DNA from: a virus
Direction: 5' to 3' (one strand)
IMG/VR virus record: IMGVR_UViG_3300046665_000548
Span: 248,001 to 312,000 of that record
Length of the DNA stretch: 64,000 bases
A program made the translations under genes and the position numbers. This document shows, piece after piece, positions 20,953-30,604 of this stretch. The notes under the pieces are model-generated. The model saw only the letters and a program-made list of their open reading frames with translations. It made no database searches and had not been told where the DNA came from. Every line of letters starts with the position of its first letter. Positions within the stretch are counted from its first letter, which is position 1.

Positions 20953-23799
20953 ATGGGCAATATTCTTGATGGTCGCGGAAAAGGCGGCGTCGTATTTCTT
21001 GGTGATTACGTCACGCTTCCGACAGCCTCGGGAGCGCCCGATGGTCTTCTGCCTCCGCTCGGCTCCATCCGCTTCAATCCTTTGATTGAAGAGGTTGAGG
21101 TTTTCCGAGACGATCAGAAAAACGGATACGAGTGGCGTCTTCTCAACGCCCAGACATTCGACATCGCTAAGTTCTATTCGAAGAATGGCGGGCCTATTTC
21201 TGGTAACATGACGCTTTCCAGTGCCCTCCTGGCATCGGCGGGGTCACAGAATTCACCATCGATATCCTTTACCTTCAGTCAAGGCACTGGTCTCTCGACC
21301 GCTGGCGGAGCGCTTCGTTTGAGCGCTAACGGCTCTCTAGTTGCCACGATGACGACCAACAGCATTACGATTACTCCTAACGTTGTGGGTCATGCGGCTT
21401 CTTTCGGTACCCTAAATGCGACAACAATCAACGCTGAGGTTGTCAGTCCCGTCCCGTTTGAGAGTGCCTTCTTTGCTCCTGGAGCGTTTAGAGATGGCGC
21501 GCTCATTCATCGAATGCCAGCCACACACGTTCTGAGTTTCCCATCTGCCCTTGCCGGATCACAGGCTTTCGCTGGTGTGGCTCCACTCAGCAACGCGTCG
21601 GTTACAATAACGAAGGTTGGTTCAAGTGGCGTTCAGGTTGATGTCGGCTCAATAACATGGTCTGCTGGAAATCGAGTTGGCCTATTCACGTGTCCCGATC
21701 CGTTCACTATGATCGCGGGCGAGTCTCTTGTGTTCGTCACAAGTAATTCTTTTGATGATCTTATCAGCGACATCTCGGTGACCATCGCAGGGCAATCAAT
21801 CTACAGACTTGATAACGCACCAACAGACATCGTACTCAGCGGACCACAAGCGGTTGACGAATACTCCGCACCGGGAACATACGTCGCGACGATTAACGCC
21901 ATCGACGCGGATGATACTCAGTTCAGTTACAGCCTTATCGGTCAAAACTCCAAAGACAGACGATTTGATGTCGTTGGCAATCAGATCGTGTGGAGCACGC
22001 TCACGCGCAGTACGGCGTCAAGCGGTTGGCCTGGAGTCTATCGACCTGTCACGGTGCGAGCGACCGATCCATACGGCAAGTACATACAGAAGACCTTCCA
22101 GATTTTGGAGAAGGACGCTATTTTTGGTGTCCGGGATGGCGACATTAACGTACTCGGGGTGATCTCGAATATGTATAATTTCGGTATCGTAGCCTCGGTT
22201 GGTCCTGTCTCGCTAGCTTCCGGTGAGAATTCGTTCCCCGTTCCGACTCAAGAAGCCACTGCGAATTCGTTCTTGTCTGTCCTTCAGACATTGACTATCC
22301 CAGCCATTGATACCGAAGGCTCTGGTTTCGTTACAGTTGCAAGCGCCAATACGTCGCTCGTCGGTGATGTTCTGTCTGATACTGGCGGCACGATTGAAAA
22401 CCTCGGCGTGGCGGCAGACGACATTGATCAATTCACGTCTGATATGAATTTCGCCATCTACACGGCGGCTTCCGCAGGTCAGTCGGTGGACGAATTTTCC
22501 ATCGATGGTTCCGCCAACGGTTTGGCGTCATCCGCCACGACAATGGCCCTGCCAGACTTTACCGGCACATCGAGCGCACTGCTTATCCTCACAGCAACTG
22601 GTGTGGATGAAATCGGTCCGTTCTTGGCAGCAGAGTACATCGGTTCTGGAAGCAATCAGATTGCCGCTATTGCGATTACGTCAAGCCAAGGCTACGTCGA
22701 TCTCATCAAAGGTCAAAGCGCAAGAAACATTGGAGATGTTTGGTCATCGGCCTCTACTACCACGGCGCTCGCGCAAATCGTTGCGAACACGTCGGCGGAT
22801 CAATTCGTCTCTGTTACTGAAGAAGACACCATTGGCGGCCTAATCGGCGTATCCGTATTTGATAATTTTGATGATACCGGAGTTGGTCTAATCCAGGTCT
22901 CAAGTTCATCTGTAACACTAGCTCCAAACTTTGCAGCTACGTCGTCGGGTGAAATTTCTAACGAAGCCCGCGCCACGAGGGGTATTGGGCTGTTCAGTAA
23001 TACGTCCTCGGTTCAAAGTCTCGTCGCGCTTGTCGGCACCGACACTGTTGATGCGTTCACGCAATTTGCGGATCAAAAAACGCGCGGCCTCGCGACCAAT
23101 AGTATCGGTATGTTCTCGTTTCCCGTTCGCGCCAACTACGCTTCTTTCTCAGAAACGCTTTTCAATCCGTCATCTTCTGTCAACATCACTACAAACGCTG
23201 TCGTAGAGCCACTAAACGGGGCACAGAGCGCCGCCCGTATCAACGAAACCAATGATAGTGCTCCCGATTATCACAGTGTTACTAACAACTCCTGGTCTTC
23301 CGGTCTTATTACGAAGACGCCAGTTACTTTCTCGATTTACGGCCAATCAACCGGTTCAAATGCTCGCGGTGTGCTGACCAGAATCGTCGGTAGCAATGGA
23401 TCGTCTATGTATATCGCGTACGATCTCACCAACGGTACAGTTGTTATTTCTGGTGCCTCTACGGGCTCATTTAGTTACAGCACCACCACGGTGACCGCCG
23501 TCAATGGTTGGTATCGCATCTCTTTGACAGGAAACTTCGATGGTCCGGCCGAAAGCCTGAGCGGCGAATTTTACATCATCAAACCAGATGCTCCGCAGCC
23601 TAATCTTTACCAAGGCTCTGTAGGAAACGGTATCAGTCTTTGGGGTGCACAACTCGAATACACGACTTCCCCAAGCGTATATCTCCCGGCTCAAGGCAGT
23701 GGGTCTTCATACGATTATATCTTGCGCTCGATTAGCCAAGCAACGATCTCGGAGAATATTACTCCGTTCAGTATTGTGGCAACCGCTCACGCAGTCTGA
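20953..23799 (+). CDS. Tail-fibre/adhesin protein 3 with cadherin-like repeat (948 aa)
   Basis: Third copy of the N-terminal module (MGNILDGRGKGGVV, LGSIRFNPLIEEVEVFR) and cadherin-like repeat (APTDIVLSGPQAV, about residues 285-385). The central part is repetitive and Ser/Thr-rich; the last ~200 residues look like a concanavalin/CBM-type beta-sandwich (SIYGQSTGSNARGVLTR, LWGAQLEYTTSPS). Probably part of the same fibre system as 14094 and 15798. Confidence 0.8.
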   Translation: MGNILDGRGKGGVVFLGDYVTLPTASGAPDGLLPPLGSIRFNPLIEEVEVFRDDQKNGYEWRLLNAQTFDIAKFYSKNGGPISGNMTLSSALLASAGSQNSPSISFTFSQGTGLSTAGGALRLSANGSLVATMTTNSITITPNVVGHAASFGTLNATTINAEVVSPVPFESAFFAPGAFRDGALIHRMPATHVLSFPSALAGSQAFAGVAPLSNASVTITKVGSSGVQVDVGSITWSAGNRVGLFTCPDPFTMIAGESLVFVTSNSFDDLISDISVTIAGQSIYRLDNAPTDIVLSGPQAVDEYSAPGTYVATINAIDADDTQFSYSLIGQNSKDRRFDVVGNQIVWSTLTRSTASSGWPGVYRPVTVRATDPYGKYIQKTFQILEKDAIFGVRDGDINVLGVISNMYNFGIVASVGPVSLASGENSFPVPTQEATANSFLSVLQTLTIPAIDTEGSGFVTVASANTSLVGDVLSDTGGTIENLGVAADDIDQFTSDMNFAIYTAASAGQSVDEFSIDGSANGLASSATTMALPDFTGTSSALLILTATGVDEIGPFLAAEYIGSGSNQIAAIAITSSQGYVDLIKGQSARNIGDVWSSASTTTALAQIVANTSADQFVSVTEEDTIGGLIGVSVFDNFDDTGVGLIQVSSSSVTLAPNFAATSSGEISNEARATRGIGLFSNTSSVQSLVALVGTDTVDAFTQFADQKTRGLATNSIGMFSFPVRANYASFSETLFNPSSSVNITTNAVVEPLNGAQSAARINETNDSAPDYHSVTNNSWSSGLITKTPVTFSIYGQSTGSNARGVLTRIVGSNGSSMYIAYDLTNGTVVISGASTGSFSYSTTTVTAVNGWYRISLTGNFDGPAESLSGEFYIIKPDAPQPNLYQGSVGNGISLWGAQLEYTTSPSVYLPAQGSGSSYDYILRSISQATISENITPFSIVATAHAV

Positions 23800-23806
23800 T
23801 CTCCGA

Positions 23807-23812
23807 TAAATA
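23807..23812 (+). promoter_or_regulatory. Late promoter TAAATA with leader
   Basis: GATAAATACCCG upstream of the spanin, DnaJ operon. Confidence 0.55.
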
Positions 23813-23839
23813 CCCGAAACAAATTGACGGGTGTTTAGT

Positions 23840-24208
23840 ATGTTCGGTATTACTACTTATATCTATATTGCTATTGGTGTTGCCATCGCAGGTCTTGCTG
23901 GTGCGCTCTGGTTTGTAAATCATGAGAACGGAAAGCTTCATGAACAGATCGGCCAGCAAGAGATCGTGGTGAAAGAGTTGAAGGCTACCGTTACTGCTTT
24001 GCAAGAAGACGCGAAGCGCACGAAAGAAAACACGGAGACCCTGTTTAACAACACGAACAAGCTTCGTGATGATTTCAATAAGGCAACTCGTGTGATCATC
24101 GACCATAACTTTGGGTCAATTGGCTCAAAACATCCCCGCATGCTGGAGGACCGCGCTAACAAGGCAACGCGCGACCTCCTGAAGCGACTTGAGGAGTCAT
24201 CACGATGA
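23840..24208 (+). CDS. Inner-membrane spanin-like protein (122 aa)
   Basis: One N-terminal membrane helix (TTYIYIAIGVAIAGLAGAL) followed by a long charged coiled coil (KLHEQIGQQEIVVKELK) running into the periplasm, as in Rz-type i-spanins. ATG 23840 is preferred to the GTG at 23831. It overlaps by 4 nt the lipoprotein gene that would encode its outer-membrane partner. Confidence 0.7.
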   Translation: MFGITTYIYIAIGVAIAGLAGALWFVNHENGKLHEQIGQQEIVVKELKATVTALQEDAKRTKENTETLFNNTNKLRDDFNKATRVIIDHNFGSIGSKHPRMLEDRANKATRDLLKRLEESSR

Positions 24209-24573
24209 AACTGATCCAAGCCCTGGTGATATTAGCTCCATTGTTTTTGGCCGGATGCCAGACCACCTATACGCCGATTTCGGTTGGTCTTGATGCTCCT
24301 GCGATCCCGAAAGCAGCCCCTATCACGACACATCCCTTCCAGTGGAAGGTCTACAACCAAGCTGATCTTCAGAAGCTTTTGATCGAGTTGCAGAACCGTC
24401 CCAAGACTGATTACGCGATTTTCGTGCTGACGCCAGATGGCTATAAAGCATTATCGCTGAACGTGCTTGAGATGGAACGTTACATTAAGGAACAACGTGA
24501 AATCATTGCCTATCTTACTAATACATTGGAAGGCCGGGCTCCGGCTCCGGAGATCAAGAAGCGCGGAAAATGA
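24205..24573 (+). CDS. Outer-membrane spanin-like lipoprotein (122 aa)
   Basis: Signal peptide ending in lipobox FLAGC (Cys about residue 18), a Pro-containing linker, then a C-terminal helix (ERYIKEQREIIAYLTN). Position and overlap with the coiled-coil membrane protein fit an o-spanin; the pair would fuse the two membranes at the last step of lysis. Confidence 0.7.
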   Translation: MKLIQALVILAPLFLAGCQTTYTPISVGLDAPAIPKAAPITTHPFQWKVYNQADLQKLLIELQNRPKTDYAIFVLTPDGYKALSLNVLEMERYIKEQREIIAYLTNTLEGRAPAPEIKKRGK

Positions 24574-25421
24574 GTGATCCATACGCCGTTCTTGGTGTCG
24601 CGAAAGATGCCACAGACGAGCAAATTAAGACTGCTTATCGCAAGCTAGCCCTCCAATACCATCCTGACAGGAATTCCGGTAACAAGGAATCCGAGGAGAA
24701 GTTCAAAGAGGTTTCCAACGCGTATGAGACGCTGAAGGACCCCAACAAGCGCTCTGCGTTCGATGGCGGACAAGGGCAGCCATTTGGTGGCGGCCCGCGT
24801 CGCACCGCTAATGGTGGTTTCGAATGGAACATCAATGCTGGCGCTGGTGAATTCAACTTTGATGATTTCATGGGTGCTTTCTCTGCCCATCGCCGTCAAC
24901 GAAACAATGATCTTCAAGTTCGATGCGCAATCTCGCTTGAGGATGCATTCACTGGCAAACAGCTAGACATCAACATCCGTGCTCCTTCGGGCAGCAAGAA
25001 CACTACAGTATCTATTCCTGCTGGCGTTGATTCGGGAAATCGTCTGATCGTTCGCGGCCAAGGCGAAAGCATCTACGCGGGTCTTCCGCCAGGGGACCTG
25101 TACGTGGACATCATCGTAAATCCTCACGACAAATACCGTCGTGTGGCCCAGAACCTCGTAGTTTTGGAAGAAGTCGATGCGTTCGACGCCATGCTGGGGA
25201 TCGATGTTGAGGTCGAAACCATCGACAAGCAGAAGATCAAGGTTACGCTTCCGCCAGGGACACAGGCTGGACAAAAACTTCGTTGTGCTGGACGCGGCAT
25301 GCCTATCTTGAATATGGATGGGCGAGGCGATCTTATCGTAGAGATTGCAGTGCGCGTACCGTCTTTGACGGACGAGCAACGCGCGATGGTCCAAAAGCTG
25401 AAGGAAATGTCCCCCAAATGA
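24570..25421 (+). CDS. DnaJ/CbpA-type co-chaperone (283 aa)
   Basis: J-domain with the HPD motif (YHPDRN, about residue 31-33) and helix boundaries YAVLGV/AFDGG, a Gly-rich linker (about 65-85), then two DnaJ C-terminal beta domains (RCAISLEDAFTGK, VSIPAGVDSGNRL, LPPGTQAGQKLRC). No zinc-finger region, so CbpA/class II type. It should stimulate host DnaK. Shorter than bacterial CbpA-type proteins by about 20 residues. Start overlaps the spanin stop (ATGA). Confidence 0.92.
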   Translation: MSDPYAVLGVAKDATDEQIKTAYRKLALQYHPDRNSGNKESEEKFKEVSNAYETLKDPNKRSAFDGGQGQPFGGGPRRTANGGFEWNINAGAGEFNFDDFMGAFSAHRRQRNNDLQVRCAISLEDAFTGKQLDINIRAPSGSKNTTVSIPAGVDSGNRLIVRGQGESIYAGLPPGDLYVDIIVNPHDKYRRVAQNLVVLEEVDAFDAMLGIDVEVETIDKQKIKVTLPPGTQAGQKLRCAGRGMPILNMDGRGDLIVEIAVRVPSLTDEQRAMVQKLKEMSPK

Positions 25422-25585
25422 TTCCACGGTATTTCACCGCTTTCGCTCTAGTCGGTCTTTTTATTGGACTGGCTCTTCGTAAGCGCCCCTATAAGCAGAC
25501 GCTCCGTCAGACCAATTCAGGCCAAGTGGCGATGCCCATTCCAGAGCCAATTCGTCGCGAAGACGGGCGCTATTCCAGCCACTAA
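25418..25585 (+). CDS. Small membrane protein (55 aa)
   Basis: MIPRYFTAFALVGLFIG starts at the ATGA overlap with the co-chaperone stop. A single hydrophobic helix is followed by a basic, Pro-containing tail (KRPYKQTLRQ). Last gene of the spanin, DnaJ unit; a holin-like role is conceivable but unsupported. Confidence 0.55.
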   Translation: MIPRYFTAFALVGLFIGLALRKRPYKQTLRQTNSGQVAMPIPEPIRREDGRYSSH

Positions 25586-25678
25586 GGTCATTGGCATTTA
25601 TGGGTTGACTTGCGGGTCAACCCAAGCCAAAAGGTGACCGTTGTCCGAAACCATTTTTGGTTCTTAATCACGAGAAAC

Positions 25679-25708
25679 TTGAAATAGTATCGTCCATCGA
25701 GTTATCAT
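25679..25708 (+). promoter_or_regulatory. Host-type promoter of clpA, leaderless layout
   Basis: TTGAAA, 18-nt spacer, TATCAT, then exactly 6 nt to ATG 25715. The region just upstream (25601-25622) holds a perfect GGGTTGAC/GTCAACCC hairpin. Confidence 0.55.
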
Positions 25709-25714
25709 TTTCAC

Positions 25715-28036
25715 ATGGCTCAATCTTTTGCTGAGTCTGATTTTTCGAGGCTTTATTTCATGAGCAACAAGGCGCAAGATTCTTCACGCCAGGAACTTGT
25801 TAATACAATCTATCGCGCAGCAGGTATTGCCCAAGAGTACGGGCATGAGTTTGTCACACTAGAGCATCTTCTTTCCGCGCTCATGGAGCAGGCGGAAGTC
25901 AAGGATTTGCTGACCATTCTCAACGTCAATCAGGAGTCGATTTCTGACGCGCTGACGACGTTCTTTTCGAGCCCCTTCATTGAGGTGACGAACACAGTTC
26001 CGTCTCCGACGAAGAGCTTCGATGAGGTGATCACACGATGTGTGGGCTCGGCACTATTCTCGGCAACACCAATTGCTACGCCGACCGGACTGCTGATCCA
26101 CTTGCTTCAGCATCCTTCGGACGACAGCCACGCGGTCACCATTCTGCTCCAGCACGGCCTTACTGCGCTGATGCTGAAGAAGCATTTGAGCCACGGCACC
26201 GCCAACGTTGGAGCCGCGCAGCCTGGGGATATGACCGGCGCTCCTGGCGCTGAGCAAGCCAACCCAATCAATACTCGCGAAGACGCCGAGAAGCTTCTCG
26301 ACAAGTATTGCGTAAACCTGAACAAGTCGGCTTTGGATTCCCGCATCGATCCGCTGATCGGACGTGCCGATGAAGTCGGACATATTGTTCAGATCGTCGC
26401 TCGTCGCACGAAGAACAACGTCGTGCTGGTTGGTGAGCCGGGTGTCGGTAAGACCGCCATTGCTGAAGGCTTGGCTCTGAAGATCGTTCGGAAGGAAGTT
26501 CCAACTGCAATCGAGGATTCCACTGTCTATTCGCTGGACATCGGCAACCTCGTCGCTGGAACACGCTTCCGTGGTGATTTCGAAGAGCGTATGAAGCAGG
26601 TCCTCAAGGCGCTGGAATTCATTCCGAACGCCATCCTGTTCATTGACGAAATCCACACCATCATGGGTGCTGGCGCTGGCTCGCAGGGATCGCTCGACGT
26701 AGCTAACCTGCTGAAGCCTGCTCTGGCGAAGGGCACGTTGCGCTGCATCGGCTCTACCACTCTGGAAGAATACCGCAAGCACTTCGAAAAGGATCGCGCT
26801 CTCCTGCGTCGCTTCAAGCGCGTAGACGTGAACGAACCGTCTCCGGAAGACTCCAAGCTCATCCTGCGTGGTCTTCGTGAGGTCTACGAGAAGTTCCACG
26901 GCATCACCTTTACGGATGAGGCTCTGGATAAGGCCGTCGAGCTTACGCACCGCTACGTCACGAACGCTTATCTGCCTGACAAGGCGATTGACGTGATGGA
27001 TAATGCTGGCGCTCGTCAGCGGGTCGCACCGGAAGCAGATCGCAAGCTGGTACTCGGTGTTCCCGAGATCGAGTTCGAGGTATCCAAGGTCGCCAAGATT
27101 CCGGCAACCGAGGTACAAGAGGACGAAGCCGAAAAGCTCGGTCGTCTGGAAATCGACCTCAAGTCTGCCGTGTTTGGCCAAGACCCTGCTGTCACCGCAC
27201 TGGTAAGCGCGATGTTCGTGGCGCGGGCTGGACTTCGCGAAGAGAACAAGCCTTCGGGATCGTATCTCTTCACTGGTCCGACCGGCGTTGGCAAGACCGA
27301 GGTGGCTCGCCAGTTGGCGAAAACACTCGGCGTGCCTCTCTTGAAGTACGACATGTCAGAGTACATGGAGAAGCATTCGGTCGCGAAGCTCATCGGTTCT
27401 CCTCCGGGCTACGTCGGTTACGGCGAAGGTGGAGCGGGCAACGGCAAGCTGACAAATGACGTGGACTCGTCTCCATATTGCGTGCTGCTGCTCGATGAAA
27501 TCGAAAAGGCACACCCAGACGTGTTCAACCTGCTGCTCCAGGTTATGGATGACGGCAGACTGACAAACTCGGCTGGCAAGAGCGTTTCGTTCCGAAACGT
27601 GGTCCTGATCATGACTTCGAATGCGGGTGCCAAGGAAGGCCAGAAGAAGAAGATCGGTTTCGGCAGCCAGGATAATTCCGCTGCTTCGGATACTGTAGTG
27701 AACGACATGTTCACGCCGGAATTCCGTAACCGTCTCGACGCGACTGTTCGCTTCGACCGCTTGAAGCCAGAGAACATCACGCTTGTGGTTGAGAAATTCC
27801 TCAATCAGCTTCGTGATATGGCCTCCCGTCGCAACGTCACCATTAAGGTGACCGATCCCGCGATGAAGTGGTTGGCCGAAAAGGGTTATGATCCGGATAT
27901 GGGCGCACGTCCGCTCGCTCGGGTTATCAACGACAACATCAAGGTGCCATTGAGCCGCCTGATGGTGATCGGACGACTGAAGGACGGCGGCGAAGCTGCC
28001 GTGCGTTTGAGTGATGACACTCTCATTGTAGAGTGA
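25715..28036 (+). CDS. clpA: ClpA-type AAA+ unfoldase (773 aa)
   Basis: An N-domain (about residues 25-160, [14 protein letters not shown]) precedes two AAA+ modules. D1 has GEPGVGKTA and FIDEIH; D2 has [18 protein letters not shown] and [10 protein letters not shown]. There is no ClpB middle domain. D2 carries [11 protein letters not shown] at the position of the ClpA/ClpX loop that docks on ClpP, so it should work with host ClpP. Length matches ClpA (about 760). The ATG is 6 nt after a host-type -10; ATG 25760 with GAGG upstream is an alternative. No phage ClpP or ClpS is seen. Confidence 0.93.
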   Translation: MAQSFAESDFSRLYFMSNKAQDSSRQELVNTIYRAAGIAQEYGHEFVTLEHLLSALMEQAEVKDLLTILNVNQESISDALTTFFSSPFIEVTNTVPSPTKSFDEVITRCVGSALFSATPIATPTGLLIHLLQHPSDDSHAVTILLQHGLTALMLKKHLSHGTANVGAAQPGDMTGAPGAEQANPINTREDAEKLLDKYCVNLNKSALDSRIDPLIGRADEVGHIVQIVARRTKNNVVLVGEPGVGKTAIAEGLALKIVRKEVPTAIEDSTVYSLDIGNLVAGTRFRGDFEERMKQVLKALEFIPNAILFIDEIHTIMGAGAGSQGSLDVANLLKPALAKGTLRCIGSTTLEEYRKHFEKDRALLRRFKRVDVNEPSPEDSKLILRGLREVYEKFHGITFTDEALDKAVELTHRYVTNAYLPDKAIDVMDNAGARQRVAPEADRKLVLGVPEIEFEVSKVAKIPATEVQEDEAEKLGRLEIDLKSAVFGQDPAVTALVSAMFVARAGLREENKPSGSYLFTGPTGVGKTEVARQLAKTLGVPLLKYDMSEYMEKHSVAKLIGSPPGYVGYGEGGAGNGKLTNDVDSSPYCVLLLDEIEKAHPDVFNLLLQVMDDGRLTNSAGKSVSFRNVVLIMTSNAGAKEGQKKKIGFGSQDNSAASDTVVNDMFTPEFRNRLDATVRFDRLKPENITLVVEKFLNQLRDMASRRNVTIKVTDPAMKWLAEKGYDPDMGARPLARVINDNIKVPLSRLMVIGRLKDGGEAAVRLSDDTLIVE

Positions 28037-28041
28037 TACAA

Positions 28042-28070
28042 AATCGGGGCAGGGTTTTCCTGCCCCGATT
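28042..28070 (+). terminator. Terminator-like hairpin after clpA
   Basis: AATCGGGGCAGG pairs with CCTGCCCCGATT around GTTTT, a few nt after the clpA stop. No long T run follows. Confidence 0.6.
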
Positions 28071-28131
28071 ACTCTGAAGTTACTACTTTTATACTTCCAG
28101 TTTTTTCATCTATTGTTTGCGAGTACCGACC

Positions 28132-28521
28132 ATGATCGATGAGGACGACCTCTATTGTGAGGGCACATCCGCCTATCCGGACGCTTTCCTAGACCATCTC
28201 GCAGAATTAGCCGACCAAGAGTTCGACACTACGGTGCCGTTCGACCTCGGCCGCTCTGTGTCCTTCAACCCATATGTGTTTGGCAGCCTCGGTGACGGTC
28301 CTAATATTGGCCGCTGGGCTCGCTTCAACGGAGGAACTGTCAAGAGTGCCGTGGACGGCACTGACATTGAACTAGCGCCTGCTATTGGACAGATTGTTGG
28401 CGACCTTTTCGGTCGTGTGATCATTTTTGCCGAAGAAAGCTACTACATTGGGTGGCTTCGGACAGTCGATTTTGAGTACCTAACAGTTTTTGAGGCTAAT
28501 ACTACATCATGGATAAACTGA
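28132..28521 (+). CDS. Acidic hypothetical protein (129 aa)
   Basis: ATG 28132 (MIDEDDLYCEGTS) is chosen over a TTG 15 nt upstream. Acidic, with DAFLDHLAELADQEF and YYIGWLRTVDFEYLTVF. It overlaps the next gene by 13 nt. Not recognised. Confidence 0.65.
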   Translation: MIDEDDLYCEGTSAYPDAFLDHLAELADQEFDTTVPFDLGRSVSFNPYVFGSLGDGPNIGRWARFNGGTVKSAVDGTDIELAPAIGQIVGDLFGRVIIFAEESYYIGWLRTVDFEYLTVFEANTTSWIN

Positions 28522-29153
28522 GGGATTCCCTCCGCGAGCATTCGTACGTCAACTACATTCCTCTTACAAAATTGTTCTTTCGAAAGTACGCATACAAGGT
28601 TGAAGTTCATTTAGAACGGTACCTTAGCAAGAGAGAAGCTAACTGTTTTGAGTTCACGCGATTTCCCAGTCGTCGTTGGGCCTACGGAGCGGATGTAGCG
28701 GCTGCCGCTTGTGAGGAGATAGCAGGAACGTACAAGACACGCCGCCAGGGTGCATTCTGTTCGTTCTATTTCGAAACCGAAAACGACGCGCTCACATTTG
28801 TAGAGACGAGCAAGCCGTTTATTACTGAAATCGTTGCTCCTATGAGCGACGAGGAACGAACTACCCTAATCGATGACGCAACCGTGCGTATTCGGAAAAC
28901 TCTGTTCTGGGGGAAGTACCGATGGATGGTGCGTCTCCGATGGATGAGAGAAGACGAATGGGATAGTTTAATAGAACTGGCCGAGGGGGCTTACCCGACG
29001 CCTGAAGGTCAAGAGATTCCCCGCTGCACATTGCAAGGCGGGTATCCTCTAAGAGCATTTTTTAACGATCAGAACGACATGCTCCAATTTCGGATCATGG
29101 CCTCTGAGAATGTATTTCAAATTGAAAAAGCAGTATTGCGAGAAGAGATTTAA
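28509..29153 (+). CDS. Tandem-duplicated DAxxF-family protein (214 aa)
   Basis: Two related halves: residues about 20-105 (FFRKYAYKVEVHLERYL, FETENDALTFVE) and about 125-205 (LFWGKYRWMVRLRWM, NDQNDMLQFRIMAS). Each half looks like one copy of the single-domain small proteins further right, suggesting internal duplication. Function unknown. Confidence 0.65.
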   Translation: MDKLRDSLREHSYVNYIPLTKLFFRKYAYKVEVHLERYLSKREANCFEFTRFPSRRWAYGADVAAAACEEIAGTYKTRRQGAFCSFYFETENDALTFVETSKPFITEIVAPMSDEERTTLIDDATVRIRKTLFWGKYRWMVRLRWMREDEWDSLIELAEGAYPTPEGQEIPRCTLQGGYPLRAFFNDQNDMLQFRIMASENVFQIEKAVLREEI

Positions 29154-29154
29154 T

Positions 29155-29505
29155 ATGATCAACAAAGATTTGTTCACTGCATTGGTTAGCGCAAATATTG
29201 TCAAAGAAGGTACCGAGATCGAAGCCTTCTACAAGGGTAAGGACTTGGCGGGACACAACAGTATCCCATCCCGTGGCACCTTTGTGATCGTTGAAACCGC
29301 TGAATCAACCACTGGATATGATTTTGTCTGCGCAAGCGTGGTTGACGGCTCTCGTCGTACCATCCCGAGCCAGGATATCATCATCATTGATGGCATGGAG
29401 CCTGCGCGTATCGCCAGCACCTACGGTCTTTCCACGTCTGGTCAGGCCGTTAAGCAGGGCAAGCGCCGTGGTCGTCGCCCGAAGCATCTGCGTGATGCGG
29501 CATGA
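29155..29505 (+). CDS. Small protein with basic tail (116 aa)
   Basis: ATG 29155 (MINKDLFTALVSANIV) follows AGAAGAG. A compact beta domain ends in GKRRGRRPKHLRDAA, an AT-hook-like GRRP element that suggests nucleic-acid binding. Earlier in-frame starts overlap the upstream gene. Confidence 0.65.
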   Translation: MINKDLFTALVSANIVKEGTEIEAFYKGKDLAGHNSIPSRGTFVIVETAESTTGYDFVCASVVDGSRRTIPSQDIIIIDGMEPARIASTYGLSTSGQAVKQGKRRGRRPKHLRDAA

Positions 29506-29687
29506 CGGTAGCTCAACTAATCGCCGCCCTGAGCGAAGCAAGAGACCCTAACTCGACCGTCTACGTCGGTGGATGCGGGGTAGAGCAATTGTCCATCGCC
29601 CGCGTCATCGAGCCCACTGACGAGAAAAAGCTAGAAGAAGAAAACGTCTATCGTGAGTGTGTCGTTATAGTATGGGATGCGGCTTAA
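29502..29687 (+). CDS. Small acidic protein (61 aa)
   Basis: ATGA overlap with the AT-hook-like protein. MTVAQLIAALSEARDPNST and VYVGGCGVEQLSIARV form a small alpha/beta unit. Unknown function. Confidence 0.6.
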   Translation: MTVAQLIAALSEARDPNSTVYVGGCGVEQLSIARVIEPTDEKKLEEENVYRECVVIVWDAA

Positions 29688-29801
29688 AGAGTGAGGTTAA
29701 ACAACCATTTATGGCGAAAGCATAACTACTTCATCATGTGTGTTACTAGATAGCCGAACTTGAGTCTCCTCTGGTTCGGCAGGACCTTCAGGAGACTTAT
29801 T

Positions 29802-30200
29802 ATGCGGAACGCTTTCGACGTGTTTTGCCGCGCCTGTGTATCATGGGCTGGCTCACCAATGGCTTTTCTTTGGGCCTTCCTCACTGTCATTCTATGGGCT
29901 CTAACTGGTCCTCATTTTGGTTGGTCGGATTCCCACTCCCTCTTCATCAACACCTGTACTACAATCGTGACGTTCCTAATGGTGTTCGTGCTTCAGAACT
30001 CACAGAACCGCGACACCGATTTGCTTCAGGCGAAGATCGATGCGATGCTTCGCATGCAGGGTCAGATGATGATCAAGATGATGAAGCTGGAAGAAACGAC
30101 AGAGGAAGAAATGGATGATCTCCAGGAACAGCACAAGAAGCTTCTCGCTGAGGTGCAGCGTCTAACGCGTTCCCCTATTCGACATAAAAAGGCAGCTTGA
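29802..30200 (+). CDS. Low-affinity iron permease-like membrane protein (132 aa)
   Basis: AGGAG lies 9 nt before ATG 29802. Two membrane helices (MAFLWAFLTVILWALTG; INTCTTIVTFLMVFVLQN) with the conserved TTIVTFLMVFVLQNSQNRD motif of the low-affinity iron permease family (PF04120), followed by a coiled coil (QAKIDAMLRMQGQMMIKM). Full length for bacterial members. Transport activity of small bacterial members is not proven. Confidence 0.75.
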   Translation: MRNAFDVFCRACVSWAGSPMAFLWAFLTVILWALTGPHFGWSDSHSLFINTCTTIVTFLMVFVLQNSQNRDTDLLQAKIDAMLRMQGQMMIKMMKLEETTEEEMDDLQEQHKKLLAEVQRLTRSPIRHKKAA

Positions 30201-30604
30201 TGTTTACTCTGAAGGGTTACTTCAAAATCGATTTTGGCAATCTGATAAGCAAGCTCAATGGGACCGCTGAGAAATTTACAGATTCTGTAACCGATCTCGG
30301 GATGCAGTTTTCGAAAAAATTGCTCGTTATCGAAACGAAGGATAGCGAAGACGGCTCTACATTTCGGTTCGTCAAAGCATTAGAGACGGATGACAAATGG
30401 TTGCTGAGAGTAACCATGCTGCGCTCAGATGGCGAACCATCGTACAGCCTTCGGTTCCATGATATGAAGATCGTGAAGCACGATGTTGCTCTTGGCAACA
30501 CGATCTCTCAAACGTTGTTCAATGGAATTGGCGTGACATACGATAAACCACCCGTAAATCACACCATTCATTTGTCGTTTGGTAGCTACGATATCGAAGA
30601 TTAG
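30200..30604 (+). CDS. Hypothetical protein (134 aa)
   Basis: Starts MFTLKGYFKIDFGNL at TGATG with the permease-like gene. Beta-rich (DGSTFRFVKALETDDKW, LRVTMLRSDGEPSYS). It converges with the minus-strand gene at 30601 with a 4-nt overlap. Unrecognised. Confidence 0.6.
   Translation: MFTLKGYFKIDFGNLISKLNGTAEKFTDSVTDLGMQFSKKLLVIETKDSEDGSTFRFVKALETDDKWLLRVTMLRSDGEPSYSLRFHDMKIVKHDVALGNTISQTLFNGIGVTYDKPPVNHTIHLSFGSYDIED

Noticed and set aside
26054-27181. 375-codon minus-strand frame
   Set aside because: Antisense to conserved ClpA motifs; no promoter or ribosome site.
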